A stretch of DNA of 64,000 nucleotides from Caballeronia sp. SEWSISQ10-4 2 (GTDB taxonomy: Bacteria; Pseudomonadota; Gammaproteobacteria; Burkholderiales; Burkholderiaceae), in the NCBI RefSeq assembly GCF_030464885.1, contig NZ_JALPRJ010000001.1, positions 302,179 to 366,178 of the forward strand, written 5' to 3'. Made by a program: the position numbers and the translations under genes. The first letter of the stretch is position 1; each line of letters begins with the position of its first letter. This document shows positions 44,216 through 54,065 of this stretch, one piece after another. The notes under the pieces are model-generated. The model saw only the letters and a list, made by a program, of their open reading frames with translations. It did no database searches and was not told where the DNA came from.

Positions 44216-44368
44216 ATGCGGTGCACAACAACAACGAAGGTAGCGGTGGTACACCCGGAGTGCGGGGCAGGCGGATCGACCGCGCCCGCCGCGAGTGAAT
44301 CCGGGCGTGCGACCCTGTTGTTCGCCGATGTGCAGTGCATTTCGCACAACCTCCGCCAATCCGCCTGA
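44216..44368 (+). CDS. Possible small Cys-containing protein (50 aa)
   Basis: MRCTTTTKVAVVHPECGAGG... from ATG 44216, ending 6 bp before the next gene's ATG. Three Cys and no signal peptide. It is the first frame after the MerR-type promoter, which supports it, but the ribosome-binding site is weak and no family is known. Confidence 0.4.
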   Translation: MRCTTTTKVAVVHPECGAGGSTAPAASESGRATLLFADVQCISHNLRQSA

Positions 44369-44374
44369 GGCACC

Positions 44375-44764
44375 ATGCGCCGCGACGCTAAACGTACGCT
44401 AACCGTTATCACGCTCCTTGTTGCGCTGTTCTTCAGCCAGCTCTGGGTGGCCGCGTACGCTTGCACAACGACACCTGCGCTTTCCAGCTCATCGTCTACC
44501 GAAGCAGTCACGTTCTTCGATGGTCATACCGACCTTCGCGATCACCAGGTCGCCGCGGTTTGCCACGCTCACTGCGACAATTCTGCGCAACCTGATCACG
44601 CCCAGCAACCGTCTCCATCACCTCTCGTTTGGATACCTTTGATCTGGGGTGCATCGACGATCCCTGCATTGGCGATCCAGCCACGCTCGCCGACACGGCC
44701 TGAGCCTATTCTGCTTTCCGCCTCTCCCCCTCCTCGCATTCTGTTCCAGGTTTTTCGAATCTGA
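44375..44764 (+). CDS. Small exported protein of the copper cluster (129 aa)
   Basis: Signal peptide LTVITLLVALFFSQLWVAAYA, then CTTTPAL, a middle with HAHCDN and a Pro-rich C-terminus (PRSPTRPEP...PPPRILFQVFRI). The layout (signal, His/Cys middle, Pro-Arg-hydrophobic end) recalls the CzcI-like proteins nearby but the end differs. Probably induced from the MerR-type promoter at 44036. Confidence 0.6.
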   Translation: MRRDAKRTLTVITLLVALFFSQLWVAAYACTTTPALSSSSSTEAVTFFDGHTDLRDHQVAAVCHAHCDNSAQPDHAQQPSPSPLVWIPLIWGASTIPALAIQPRSPTRPEPILLSASPPPRILFQVFRI

Positions 44765-45098
44765 TCTCTGGCGATTGACGTCGATCGTGCTTGGCGAAAG
44801 CTAGCGCGCGATCACGCTCGTTCGCGGAAAGGTTTTTACGCTTGTCCCACCGTCTGCCTGTTCGCCGCGTGCGAACTGTGCGTCGCATCGCTCGCCGCTT
44901 GCCGGGCCTCCGATCGTTCGCGAAGACGGATAGAGCACAAGCGTTTCGCAAACCAAGCAAATTTAACTAAGTCGCCTAAGTCGAGTCGCGGGTAAGCCGC
45001 CCACGCTTTGAAGCTTCGGCAATTTGTGTCGTCGATGTGTATCGCGTGTTGCCTATCACGTACTACGCACTGCGCTTATTCTCACTAAGGAATTAACA
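44765..45098. other. Intergenic region
   Basis: 334 bp upstream of the first DUF4148 gene. Possible promoter-like sequences but no gene or strong hairpin seen. Confidence 0.35.
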
Positions 45099-45551
45099 AT
45101 GAAACGCTTCACTTCGTTCAAACACGCTGTCTTCGCAACCCTGCTCCTGTCGGCTACCCTCACGGCCTTCGCGGGTGGTGGTGGTTCCGCCGCGCCGAGG
45201 GATTACCCATTCCAGAATGCGCACTCAAGCGCTGGTCAACGCACGGCATCGACGGCTTCCGGCGCGGCCGTTCTTCCCGCAGGCGTCACGGGTTCCACCG
45301 CCACCGCGCTGGAGGCGCCTGCAGCAACTCACAGCACTTCCACGGGCAAGTCACGGGCACAGGTGCGCGAGGAATTGGTGGAAGCGCAACGCATGGGCCT
45401 TATCCCATCAGGCAAGACTGACTATCCGCCCAGCCCCCAGACCATCGCACGCAATCAGGTGCGATTCCAGCAGGCTGCACCGTTTTGGCGAGCGCATGGA
45501 GACCTTCCGACGCAGGGGCAATTGGCGAGTGACACCGATCTAAGCAAGTGA
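45099..45551 (+). CDS. DUF4148 exported protein, copy 1
   Basis: 150 aa. Signal peptide (FATLLLSATLTAFA), a low-complexity Gly/Ser/Ala linker, then the DUF4148 motif SRAQVREELVEAQRMGLIPS...YPPSPQTIARNQVRFQ. The family is abundant in Burkholderiaceae and of unknown function; some members sit in copper-induced clusters. ATG 45099 matches the signal peptide start. Confidence 0.85.
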   Translation: MKRFTSFKHAVFATLLLSATLTAFAGGGGSAAPRDYPFQNAHSSAGQRTASTASGAAVLPAGVTGSTATALEAPAATHSTSTGKSRAQVREELVEAQRMGLIPSGKTDYPPSPQTIARNQVRFQQAAPFWRAHGDLPTQGQLASDTDLSK

Positions 45552-45686
45552 GTCATCGCTGTGGGCCAGCGGGCTTCATTGCATGCAGCCGCGCAGCGGC
45601 CCCTAGTCAGTAATCGCCGAAATTGAATGCGCTATCGCGCTTGACCTTATTTCGCGCTTGACCTAATTAACATCAAGGAAACACAC

Positions 45687-46115
45687 ATGAAACGCATCAC
45701 TTCGTTTAAACAAGTGGTCTTCGCAACATTGCTGCTGTCCGCAACCGTTACTGCATTCGCGGCGGGCGGCGGATCCAATGGATTGGGGCGTAATCCAAAC
45801 CTCTATGCACCCTCGCTGACTAGCTCAACATCCCACTCGCAGCAAACCGTGCTGGCAAATAGCGCTGGTTCCGAATCCAATGTCCTCACGACTGGCACGA
45901 ATGGTCCTTCGCCCGCAGAACGCACCACAGGTTACCGGAAGACTCGTGCACAGGTCCGTACCGAGCTGTTGGAGGCGGAGCGCGCCGGCACGGTTCCCAT
46001 TCATAAGAATGAGTACCCACCCAGCGTCGAAACGGTTGCTCGCAACCAGGCCAGGTTCCAACAGATCGAGCAGGCCTGGCGAGCGGGAGGTCCAGTGGTA
46101 GCGAACAATCAATAA
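45687..46115 (+). CDS. DUF4148 exported protein, copy 2
   Basis: 142 aa. Nearly the same signal peptide as copy 1 (MKR-TSFK-FATLLLSAT-TAFA) and the same C-terminal DUF4148 motif (TRAQVRTELLEAERAG...YPPSVETVARNQARFQQ), but an unrelated linker. A tandem duplication with a diverged spacer. Confidence 0.85.
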   Translation: MKRITSFKQVVFATLLLSATVTAFAAGGGSNGLGRNPNLYAPSLTSSTSHSQQTVLANSAGSESNVLTTGTNGPSPAERTTGYRKTRAQVRTELLEAERAGTVPIHKNEYPPSVETVARNQARFQQIEQAWRAGGPVVANNQ

Positions 46116-46289
46116 GTTCGCCTTCGAGCTGCTTAGCAGCGGTGATGGGACGTCGGGACTTTGTCGTCTACCGATCATGTTATGACAAGGACAAAGCTTG
46201 ATCGTCTTTCATCGCTGTTTTTCAACGCATTTATCCGCACGGACGTCCAGATGCAGACATTCAGCGGTCAGCGACGTAGTCAAAATTCC

Positions 46290-46321
46290 TTGACACCTTA
46301 ATAAAATGTCTCCGTTATAAT
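46290..46321 (+). promoter_or_regulatory. Candidate promoter with long spacer
   Basis: TTGACA (46290-46295) and TATAAT (46316-46321), 20 bp apart (19 bp to TTATAA), just upstream of the CzcI-like gene. Near-consensus boxes with over-long spacing suggest activator control. Confidence 0.5.
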
Positions 46322-46328
46322 CGCAACC

Positions 46329-46694
46329 ATGAAATTTCTTCGGACAATGCTCCTCCTGTTGCTCTGCGCTATGCTGCCCATTAGTGGGCTGGCAGCCAGT
46401 GGCGCGACTGGACAGTGTCCGATGCAGCAAGATATGGGCAGCGACAGCGGCGCCATGGCCGCTGATATGCCCGGCTGCGAATTGATGACAGCGATGTCCG
46501 GCGAACACGGTAAGTCGAAGTCATCTCCGTGCAAGGTGACTGCTCAATGTCAAATTGGCAGTCTCTATCACCCCGTTTCTGCTCCCACCGTTGCTCGACC
46601 TGCCGGGTCGTTTATCCCCCTCAGCTTCCACTACGCAGAGTCGTTCTCCTTCCGCGCGCCGGATGGACTCTGGCGTCCCCCGCAGTCCCTCTAA
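46329..46694 (+). CDS. CzcI-like exported protein with RPPQxL motif, copy 2
   Basis: 121 aa: signal peptide (MLLLLLCAMLPISGLAASG), Met/Cys-containing middle (CPMQQDMGSD, MPGCELMTAMSGEHG) and the end FRAPDGLWRPPQSL. It precedes the cusCBAF operon as CzcI precedes czcCBA in Cupriavidus, supporting an accessory role in periplasmic metal sensing or pump control. Confidence 0.7.
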   Translation: MKFLRTMLLLLLCAMLPISGLAASGATGQCPMQQDMGSDSGAMAADMPGCELMTAMSGEHGKSKSSPCKVTAQCQIGSLYHPVSAPTVARPAGSFIPLSFHYAESFSFRAPDGLWRPPQSL

Positions 46695-46804
46695 CTCCGT
46701 CCATCTGGTTCGCCGCAGTTTCGCGGTGATGTTGTCCTGGTTCAGGACTTGAGCCCGTATGTCCGTTCGCACGGCCATAGGGTGCTCGACCATTCGGGGT
46801 TCAC

Positions 46805-48112
46805 ATGCATTTCCAACATTTCACGTCGATCGTCCGACGTGGGCCGCTGCATTGCCTCGCTTTGGCAGCGGTCGTTATGTTTTCCAGTAGCGCGGCGCAC
46901 GCTCAAGAAGCAGGCATGACACTCGACGCGGCGCTTCAAATAGCGACCAGCCGTTCTTCCTCGATCCAGGCGTCGGAAGCCGCAGTTCGGGGCAGTTCCG
47001 ACGTCGTCGTCAAAGCCGGACAACTACCCAATCCCATGTTGAAGTTGAGCGTCGAGGACTTGCCTATCAACGGGTCAAAGGCCTTCACGATCGGACAAGA
47101 CGATTTCACGATGCGCGGTATCGGTATCGAACAGGAGTGGGTATCTGCGGACAAGCGCCGATTGCGTACTGCGTTGGCAGATCGCGCCGTAGAGCGTGAT
47201 AAATCGACCTACCTTCAAAAAGTGGCGGAGGTCCGTCAGCAAGCGGCCATGGCTTGGCTGAACGCCATCTACGCAAAAAAGGCCGTCGTCTTGAGCCAGG
47301 CTTTGGTCGACCATTTGAGCCAGGAACTGACCGCCAGACAAGCGTCCTACCGCGGCGCAAAAGGCACCGCGGTGGACGTTGCCCAAGCCAACCTCACGCT
47401 CGGGAACGCACGCGATGAACTGATCAACGCGCAGCAGGACGAGAAGACCGCGTTGATCGCCCTGTCGCGTTGGACGGCGGCAGGTAACGTTCTGGAGGTC
47501 GCTGGAGACCCACCGGATCTGGAATCACAAGTGTCCAGTTTAAGCGTCGAGCAGCTCGATCAAGTCCAGCCTGATCTGATCGCCGCACGCTCCGCCATCT
47601 CATTGGCCGATGCCGACACCGACGTCACCCGAAGCAATAGAGACCCGAACTGGACCTGGGGGCTGACCTATTTCAAGCGGGGTGGAAATTTCTCGGACTA
47701 CGTGTCGTTCGGTGTCTCCATCCCCTTGCCGATCAACCGTAGGAATGTCGAAGATCGCGACGTCGAGCAAAAGTCGGAAATGGGCACGCAAGCACGGCTC
47801 ACTTACGAAGACACCGAGCGACAGGTCATAGCCGATATCCAAAGCCTGACGGCAAAACTCGCCAGCGGTCGGGAACGTTTAGCGAACGTGAAGCAAACCG
47901 TTCTACCCGCCGCGGCGCAGAAGGTGGCACTGGCCAATGCAGCCTATCGGGCCGGCGCTGGCACCCTCTCCGATGCATTGGATGCGAGGCACACGCAACT
48001 CGAAGCGAACCTTCAAGTGTTGAATCTCGAACGACAAGTCTCCCTGGTCTGGGCCCAGTTGGAATACCAGGTTTTGCCGCCTGACTTGACCGCCAGCCAA
48101 GCCAGCCAATAA
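46805..48112 (+). CDS. cusC: CusC/CzcC-type outer-membrane efflux protein
   Basis: 435 aa. Signal peptide ending AHAQ, then a TolC-family repeat structure with paired long helices (LDAALQIATSRSSSIQASEAAV; KVALANAAYRAGAGTLSDALDARHTQLEAN). It is the outer-membrane channel of the RND pump. The following cusB starts 10 bp after the stop. Confidence 0.9.
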   Translation: MHFQHFTSIVRRGPLHCLALAAVVMFSSSAAHAQEAGMTLDAALQIATSRSSSIQASEAAVRGSSDVVVKAGQLPNPMLKLSVEDLPINGSKAFTIGQDDFTMRGIGIEQEWVSADKRRLRTALADRAVERDKSTYLQKVAEVRQQAAMAWLNAIYAKKAVVLSQALVDHLSQELTARQASYRGAKGTAVDVAQANLTLGNARDELINAQQDEKTALIALSRWTAAGNVLEVAGDPPDLESQVSSLSVEQLDQVQPDLIAARSAISLADADTDVTRSNRDPNWTWGLTYFKRGGNFSDYVSFGVSIPLPINRRNVEDRDVEQKSEMGTQARLTYEDTERQVIADIQSLTAKLASGRERLANVKQTVLPAAAQKVALANAAYRAGAGTLSDALDARHTQLEANLQVLNLERQVSLVWAQLEYQVLPPDLTASQASQ

Positions 48113-48122
48113 GGAGAAAAAC

Positions 48123-49673
48123 ATGAATCAGAAACTACTCGTACGTGCGGTGGCGTCGGTGTTCGTCGCAGCCGCGCTGCTAGGCGCCGGTTATGTGATC
48201 GGCACCCATCGTTCTGCGACCGATGCACCCGTGACGGCAGCCGCGGCCGCGACCTCATCCGCGCCCGGCGACAAGGTAGATCCGAAGACGGGCCGCAAGG
48301 TCCTGTATTGGCATGACCCGATGGTGCCTAACCAGCACTTCGACAAGCCCGGAAAGTCGCCTTTCATGAACATGCAACTGGAGCCCGTATTCGCAGACGA
48401 AGGCGGCTCCAGCGGAATCCGGGTCGACTCGGGGCTTCAACAAAATCTCGGCATCCGATACGCCACGGTGCGCCGGCAGGACACGGCTGAAGGTTTCGAC
48501 GTGGTTGGCTCCACTCAGTTCGATGAGTCAACGGCCGATGTCGTCCAGTCGCGGGTGACAGGCTACATCGACCATCTGTACACGAGCGCGCCGATGCAGC
48601 GCGTGGCCAAGGGCGCGCCAATCGCGTCGCTGTTCGTTCCGGATTGGCTGGCGCCGCAGGAAGAATATCTGGCGCTCAAACGCGGCGGTATGGATGACGG
48701 TCTGCTTGAAGGGGCCCGCGCCCGCATGCGAGCGATGTCGATTCCGGACGGGCTCATTGCGAGCCTGGACCGAGCGGGTAAAGCGCAGACGCACGTGACG
48801 CTGTTCGCTCAAGAGACGGGCGTGCTGACCGAACTCAACGTTCGCGATGGCGCGATGGTGTCGCCAGGACAGACGCTCGCCAAGGTCGCGGGTCTGTCAA
48901 AGCTGTGGCTGGTCGTTGAGATCCCCGAGTCGCTTGCGCTACAGGTGCGGCCCGGCATGTTGGTCGATGCGACGTTCGCCGGCGATCCGTCCCAGCACTT
49001 TAGCGGTCACATCCGCGAAATCCTGCCCGGTATCAGCACAAGCAGTCGCACGTTACAGGCGCGCCTCGAAATCGACAATGCCGGGCTGAAGCTGACGCCG
49101 GGGATGCTGTTGCGCGCCCATATCAGCGGCGCGAAACCTGTGTCGCGTTTGCTCGTGCCGTCCGAAGCCGTGATCACGACGGGAAAACGGTCGATCGTCA
49201 TCGTCAAGAACAGCGATGGTCGACTGCAACCTGTCGCCATTACGGTGGGCAACGATGCCGGTGACGATACCGAAGTGACAAGCGGACTGACGGAAGGCCA
49301 GCAGGTCGTTGCCTCCGGCCAGTTCCTGATCGACTCGGAAGCGAGCCTGAAATCGGTGTTACCGAAGCTCGAAGGAAGCGTTGTGCCCGACGCGGGGGCA
49401 TCGGTTCCCGTTCCGGCGGCAGCCTCCGCCGCTGCTGCGGCTCTCACCTACGAGACGACCGGCAAGGTTGAAAAAGTCACTCCCGGTGACATCACGTTCT
49501 CGCACCAGCCCGTGCCCGCGTTGGGATGGGGTGCAATGACCATGACATTCGGCAAGCCGGCGCCCACGGCCTTCCCCGACGTCAAGGCCGGTGACGCCGT
49601 GCATTTCGTCTTCAAGCAATCGGATGACGGATACCAACTGACGAAGGTCGAACCGGTTGGAGGCACGAAATGA
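48123..49673 (+). CDS. cusB: CusB-type periplasmic adaptor with fused C-terminal CusF domain
   Basis: 516 aa. N-terminal membrane anchor, a heavy-metal-binding domain ([20 protein letters not shown] around residues 60-80), barrel-sandwich and alpha-hairpin segments, then after about residue 430 a CusF-like domain ([20 protein letters not shown]...WGAMTMTF) retaining the His, Trp and two Met of the Cu(I)/Ag(I) site. The fusion suggests the adaptor carries its own chaperone. Overlaps cusA by 4 bp. Confidence 0.92.
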   Translation: MNQKLLVRAVASVFVAAALLGAGYVIGTHRSATDAPVTAAAAATSSAPGDKVDPKTGRKVLYWHDPMVPNQHFDKPGKSPFMNMQLEPVFADEGGSSGIRVDSGLQQNLGIRYATVRRQDTAEGFDVVGSTQFDESTADVVQSRVTGYIDHLYTSAPMQRVAKGAPIASLFVPDWLAPQEEYLALKRGGMDDGLLEGARARMRAMSIPDGLIASLDRAGKAQTHVTLFAQETGVLTELNVRDGAMVSPGQTLAKVAGLSKLWLVVEIPESLALQVRPGMLVDATFAGDPSQHFSGHIREILPGISTSSRTLQARLEIDNAGLKLTPGMLLRAHISGAKPVSRLLVPSEAVITTGKRSIVIVKNSDGRLQPVAITVGNDAGDDTEVTSGLTEGQQVVASGQFLIDSEASLKSVLPKLEGSVVPDAGASVPVPAAASAAAAALTYETTGKVEKVTPGDITFSHQPVPALGWGAMTMTFGKPAPTAFPDVKAGDAVHFVFKQSDDGYQLTKVEPVGGTK

Positions 49674-52600
49674 TCGCGCGCATCATTCGCTGGTCGATTT
49701 ACAACCGGTTTCTCGTGCTGCTCGCGACCGTGCTTGTCACTGCATGGGGTTTTTATTCGCTGATGCAGACACCGCTCGATGCGCTGCCGGATCTGTCCGA
49801 CACGCAGGTCATCATCAAGGCGTCGTATCCCGGCAAGGCGCCGCAGGTGGTTGAGGACCAGGTGACATATCCACTTACGACAACGCTGCTGGGCGTGCCG
49901 GGCGCGACGACCATTCGCGCCTACTCATCGTTTGGGGATGCGTTCGTCTATGTGCTTTTCGACGACAAGACGGACCAGTATTGGGCGCGTTCACGAGTGC
50001 TCGAATACCTGAACCAGGTGCAGAGTCGTTTGCCGCCGGGTGCAACCGTGTCACTCGGTCCTGATGCAACAGGGGTCGGTTGGGTCTACGAATACGCATT
50101 GGTCGACCGCACCGGCAAACACGACCTGGGACAGCTCCGAGCCTTAAACGATTGGTTTCTGAAGTTCGAGCTGAAATCGGTACCGGACGTCTCGGAAGTC
50201 GCGTCGATCGGCGGAATGGTGCGCCAATACCAAGTCGTCATCGATCCGGACAAGTTGCGCGCCTATGGCATCACGCAAGGTGCTGTTGCGGATGCCATAG
50301 GAAAGGCCAACCAGGAGTCGGGCGGATCCGTTGTCGAACTGGCTGAGTCCGAGTACATGGTGAGGTCATCCGGCTACCTGCGCACACTGGACGACTTCCG
50401 CAACATCGTGCTACGGACCAACGACACGGGCACGCCGGTCCTGTTAGGCGACGTCGCTCGCATCCAGATTGGCCCCGAAATGCGCCGTGGCATTGCCGAG
50501 TTGAACGGCGAAGGCGAAGTGGCCGGCGGCGTCATCGTGATGCGCTCGGGCAAGAACGCGCTGACGACCATTGATGCGGTCAAAGCCAAGTTCGCCGATT
50601 TGAAAAAATCGCTCCCACCAGGCGTCGAAGTCGTAACAACGTACGATCGCTCGCAGCTCATCGAGCGTGCGGTGGACAACCTCAAAGACAAGCTCATCGA
50701 AGAGTTCATCATCGTCGGGTTGGTCTGCGCGGTGTTCCTGTTCCATCTGCGCAGCGCATTCGTCGCGATCCTGTCGCTGCCGCTCGGCGTGCTGACGGCG
50801 TTCATCGTCATGCGTTATCAGGGCGTCAACGCGAACCTGATGTCGCTGGGTGGTATTGCGATTGCCATCGGCGCGATGATCGATGCGGCCATCGTGATGA
50901 TCGAAAACGCTCACAAACATCTGGAGGCGTACGACCACGAGCACCCGGACAGTCCGATCACGAACACTCGGCGGTGGGAACTGATCGCGGAATCGGCGGC
51001 CGAAGTTGGGCCAGCCTTGTTCTTCTCGTTGCTCATCATCACGCTGTCGTTCATCCCGGTCTTCTCGCTCGAAGGCCAGGAGGGCAAGCTCTTTGCTCCA
51101 CTAGCGTTCACGAAGACGTACACGATCGCCGCTGCCGCTGGGTTGTCCGTGACGCTGGTGCCGGTGCTGATGGGCTTTCTGATTCGGGGTCGCATTCCCC
51201 ACGAAAACGCCAACCCGATCAACCGTGTGTTGATCAGGCTGTATCGCCCATTGCTTGAAGCAACGCTGCGCCGACCATGGGTCGCGATCGGGCTGGCGGT
51301 CGTCGCACTCGCCATCACGCTCATTCCCGTGTCGCGACTAGGCGGCGAATTCATGCCACCGCTCGACGAAGGCGACCTGCTGTATATGCCGACTGCGCTA
51401 CCCGGCATTTCAGCAGATAAAGCCGCCGAGTTGCTTCAACAAACCGACCGCCTGATCAAGACGGTTCCGGAGGTGAAAACCGTGTTCGGCAAATCGGGAC
51501 GTGCCGACACCGCGACCGACCCGGCGCCCTTCGAGATGTTCGAGACCACCATCCAGTTCAAGCCACGCAGTGAATGGCGTCCCGGCATGACACCCGAGAA
51601 GCTAGTGGATGAACTTGATGCACGCGTCAAGATTCCCGGCCTGTCGAATGTCTGGGTGCCGCCAATTCGCAATCGCCTGGACATGCTGTCGACCGGTATC
51701 AAGACGCCCGTGGGCGTGAAGATCTCTGGAGCTGACCTTGGGCAGATCGACAGGATTGCCACGCAGGTCGAGTCCGTCTTGAAGAACGTTCCAGGCGTCA
51801 CGTCGGCGCTGGCGGAGCGCTTGAACGGCGGCCACTACATCGACGTCGATATCGACCGGTTGGCTGCAGCCCGTTATGGCATGTCGGTGACTGACGTCCA
51901 GTCCATCGTGTCGACCGCGGTCGGCGGCGATAACGTCGGCGAAGTCATTGCAGGCCGCGAGCGTTTCCCGATCAACATTCGTTATCCGCGGGAGATCCGT
52001 GACTCTGTCGACAATCTGCGTCAGTTGCCGGTGGTCACCGACCGGGGGGCGCAGATCACGCTAGGGGACGTAGCCATCATCAAGATCTCCGATGGGCCAC
52101 CGATGATCCGTAGCGAGAACGCGCGCTTGTCAGGCTACGTCTACGTCGACATTCGCGATGTGGACTTGCAATCGGCCGTGAAGGCAATGCAGCTCGCTGT
52201 CGCGCAGCACGTTGCACTGCCGCCCGGCTATTCCATCGCGTGGTCAGGCCAGTTCGAGTATCTGGAGCGAGCGGCTGCGAAATTGCGGACCGTGATTCCG
52301 GTGACGCTCGTCGTCATTTTTGTACTGCTCTTCCTGACGTTCAACTCGGCGGCTGACGCGCTGTTGCTGATGTCAACCGTGCCCTTCGCACTGGTCGGAG
52401 GCTTCTGGCTGATCTGGATCCTGGGGCATGCGGTGTCGGTCGCTACAGCTGTCGGGTTCATCGCGCTCTCGGGCGTCGCGGCCGAATTCGGCGTCGTGAT
52501 GCTGCTGTATCTGAAGGGTGCGCTCAACCGTCGACTCGAGGAAGGCGCGCCCTTCACCGAAGCAACACTCGTCGATGCAATTCGCGAGGGCGCCGTCTTG

Positions 52601-52888
52601 CGCGTGAGACCCAAGGCAATGACGGTCGCGGTCGTGCTGGCAGGTCTCATCCCGATCATGCTCGGCCATGGCGCCGGGTCAGAGGTCATGCAGCGAATCG
52701 CCGCGCCAATGGTTGGCGGCATGGTGACCGCCCCGCTCCTGTCGATGCTGATCATCCCGGCCGCCTGGTTGCTGCTGCAACGCCGGAAGATTGCACGCAC
52801 CCAAACGAAAACTGAAGAACCGCTTCAACCTCACGCAGTACCCGTTGGCACGCTCGTGCCGCAATCCCACTCTGGAGAAAACCAATGA
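49670..52888 (+). CDS. cusA: CusA-type Cu(I)/Ag(I) RND efflux pump
   Basis: 1072 aa. Heavy-metal RND protein with [19 protein letters not shown] in TM4, the HME4 (monovalent Cu/Ag) signature instead of the DFG-DGA type of CzcA, plus [16 protein letters not shown] near the N-terminus and [21 protein letters not shown] in TM9-10. It moves Cu(I)/Ag(I) from the periplasm to CusC with proton motive force. Coupled to cusB and cusF by 4-bp overlaps. Confidence 0.95.
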   Translation: MIARIIRWSIYNRFLVLLATVLVTAWGFYSLMQTPLDALPDLSDTQVIIKASYPGKAPQVVEDQVTYPLTTTLLGVPGATTIRAYSSFGDAFVYVLFDDKTDQYWARSRVLEYLNQVQSRLPPGATVSLGPDATGVGWVYEYALVDRTGKHDLGQLRALNDWFLKFELKSVPDVSEVASIGGMVRQYQVVIDPDKLRAYGITQGAVADAIGKANQESGGSVVELAESEYMVRSSGYLRTLDDFRNIVLRTNDTGTPVLLGDVARIQIGPEMRRGIAELNGEGEVAGGVIVMRSGKNALTTIDAVKAKFADLKKSLPPGVEVVTTYDRSQLIERAVDNLKDKLIEEFIIVGLVCAVFLFHLRSAFVAILSLPLGVLTAFIVMRYQGVNANLMSLGGIAIAIGAMIDAAIVMIENAHKHLEAYDHEHPDSPITNTRRWELIAESAAEVGPALFFSLLIITLSFIPVFSLEGQEGKLFAPLAFTKTYTIAAAAGLSVTLVPVLMGFLIRGRIPHENANPINRVLIRLYRPLLEATLRRPWVAIGLAVVALAITLIPVSRLGGEFMPPLDEGDLLYMPTALPGISADKAAELLQQTDRLIKTVPEVKTVFGKSGRADTATDPAPFEMFETTIQFKPRSEWRPGMTPEKLVDELDARVKIPGLSNVWVPPIRNRLDMLSTGIKTPVGVKISGADLGQIDRIATQVESVLKNVPGVTSALAERLNGGHYIDVDIDRLAAARYGMSVTDVQSIVSTAVGGDNVGEVIAGRERFPINIRYPREIRDSVDNLRQLPVVTDRGAQITLGDVAIIKISDGPPMIRSENARLSGYVYVDIRDVDLQSAVKAMQLAVAQHVALPPGYSIAWSGQFEYLERAAAKLRTVIPVTLVVIFVLLFLTFNSAADALLLMSTVPFALVGGFWLIWILGHAVSVATAVGFIALSGVAAEFGVVMLLYLKGALNRRLEEGAPFTEATLVDAIREGAVLRVRPKAMTVAVVLAGLIPIMLGHGAGSEVMQRIAAPMVGGMVTAPLLSMLIIPAAWLLLQRRKIARTQTKTEEPLQPHAVPVGTLVPQSHSGENQ

Positions 52889-53238
52889 AGAAGTTCGTTA
52901 CCGTATCCGCCGTATTCTGTACCGCTCTTACGCTCGCCAATGCCGCGGTAGCTGCGGACGAAATGGCCGGCATGAGGATGGACAACGGCGCCATGAGCGC
53001 CGCGAAGCCGGGCAAATCGCAACTGACCGACGCTGTGGTCAAGAAGGTGGACCCGACAACCGGCATGGTGACGCTTCAGCACGGCGCGCTGACCAACATC
53101 GGTATGTCGGCGATGACGATGGCCTACAAGGCCAAGGACACAGCGATGATTGATCACGTCAAGGAAGGCGACAAGGTCAAAGTCCGCGTCGAAGATGTCA
53201 ACGGCACGCTGACCATTGTGAAGCTGGAGAAGCACTAA
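52885..53238 (+). CDS. cusF: CusF-like periplasmic copper chaperone
   Basis: 117 aa. Signal peptide ending AAVAA, Met-rich linker ([11 protein letters not shown]), then the OB-fold [31 protein letters not shown]. His and both Met of the E. coli CusF site are present, but the position of Trp44 appears to be Met, unlike the fused domain of CusB upstream. Confidence 0.9.
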   Translation: MKKFVTVSAVFCTALTLANAAVAADEMAGMRMDNGAMSAAKPGKSQLTDAVVKKVDPTTGMVTLQHGALTNIGMSAMTMAYKAKDTAMIDHVKEGDKVKVRVEDVNGTLTIVKLEKH

Positions 53239-53253
53239 CCAGCGGTCGGCGCC

Positions 53254-53295
53254 AAGGACGCGGCGACGCCTGCTACGGTAGGCGCCGCTGTCCTT
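53254..53295. repeat. Hairpin after cusF
   Basis: AAGGACGCGGCGACGCCT pairs imperfectly with AGGCGCCGCTGTCCTT. It lies between the convergent cusCBAF and PII-like operons and may end transcription, though it has no U-run. Confidence 0.5.
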
Positions 53296-53329
53296 GCGGC
53301 CGCAGCTAACAGAATCGCGTTTGACACGA

Positions 53330-53647
53330 CTACGGCAGCACTTCGGTCATGGTGTGGACGCTGTAGAAATGGGAAACCGGCAGCACGGCGATCACGCCGT
53401 CGCCCGGCGCACCCACGTGCGCGACCTTCATAATTGCAGCGACCAGCGTATCGACATCGGCCGTGCGAACGAAGATCTCGATTTTCAGGTGGCCGATCGC
53501 CTCGTCGTTCGCATACGGGTTCAGGTGTGCACCAAAGCCTCTTACTTTGCTGATCGTGACACCATGCGTATGGATCGCGTGCAGCGCTTTCCTAAGAGCC
53601 CCAAGCACATCCGGCCGGATAATCGCGACTACGCATTGCGATTCCAT
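53330..53647 (-). CDS. PII-like protein of the copper cluster
   Basis: 105 aa with the GlnB-like ferredoxin fold: N-terminal strand CVVAIIRPDVLGALRKALHAI, then KVRGFGAH, and the B-loop region PGDGVIAVLPVSHFYSVHT. The T-loop lacks the Tyr uridylylated in GlnB, so it belongs to the PII-like group linked to metal transport. Last gene of the minus-strand copper/redox operon. Ligand and partner unknown. Confidence 0.8.
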   Translation of the reverse strand: MESQCVVAIIRPDVLGALRKALHAIHTHGVTISKVRGFGAHLNPYANDEAIGHLKIEIFVRTADVDTLVAAIMKVAHVGAPGDGVIAVLPVSHFYSVHTMTEVLP

Positions 53648-53677
53648 GATGACCTCCCTTTGTTCGGTTGTCTCGTT

Positions 53678-53989
53678 TCACGCTTTTTTGACGTACGCGC
53701 TACACCAGCCCTTTGCATTGACCTGCTTACCGGCAAAGATCGTGCAAGGAGCCATTGCATCGCCGGCCTTTCCCTGGAAAAACTGGCAACTCGCACAGGC
53801 TTGTCCAGATTGATGATTCGGATACTTCGCCTTGTCGACCTTGCTTGCATCTGTTTTGTACCCGAGCGCTTGCGCGTTCGCGTCGGATTCAAGGACCGGC
53901 CCGGCTTGCGCTGTAGCGTTGCGCTCCAGGATCAGCGAAGAGGCCAAACCTGCGGTGACGAGCATAAAACTGCGGCGAGAGAATTTCAT
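53678..53989 (-). CDS. High-potential iron-sulfur protein (HiPIP)
   Basis: 103 aa. Tat-type signal MKFSRRSFMLVTAGLASSL, then the 4Fe-4S HiPIP pattern CASCQFF...PCTIFAG...GWCSAYV (four Cys). It carries electrons in the periplasm. Next to a multicopper oxidase it could be an electron donor or acceptor for metal oxidation; no direct evidence. The longer upstream frame is rejected because the Tat signal starts at ATG 53989. Confidence 0.9.
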   Translation of the reverse strand: MKFSRRSFMLVTAGLASSLILERNATAQAGPVLESDANAQALGYKTDASKVDKAKYPNHQSGQACASCQFFQGKAGDAMAPCTIFAGKQVNAKGWCSAYVKKA

Positions 53990-54065
53990 GGTTGCCCTCC
54001 ATTTCACTGGCCGCCTCGCGCTCGCGAAGTCTGGCCTGGTTGTCTCCGATTCTTGAATCACGCTC

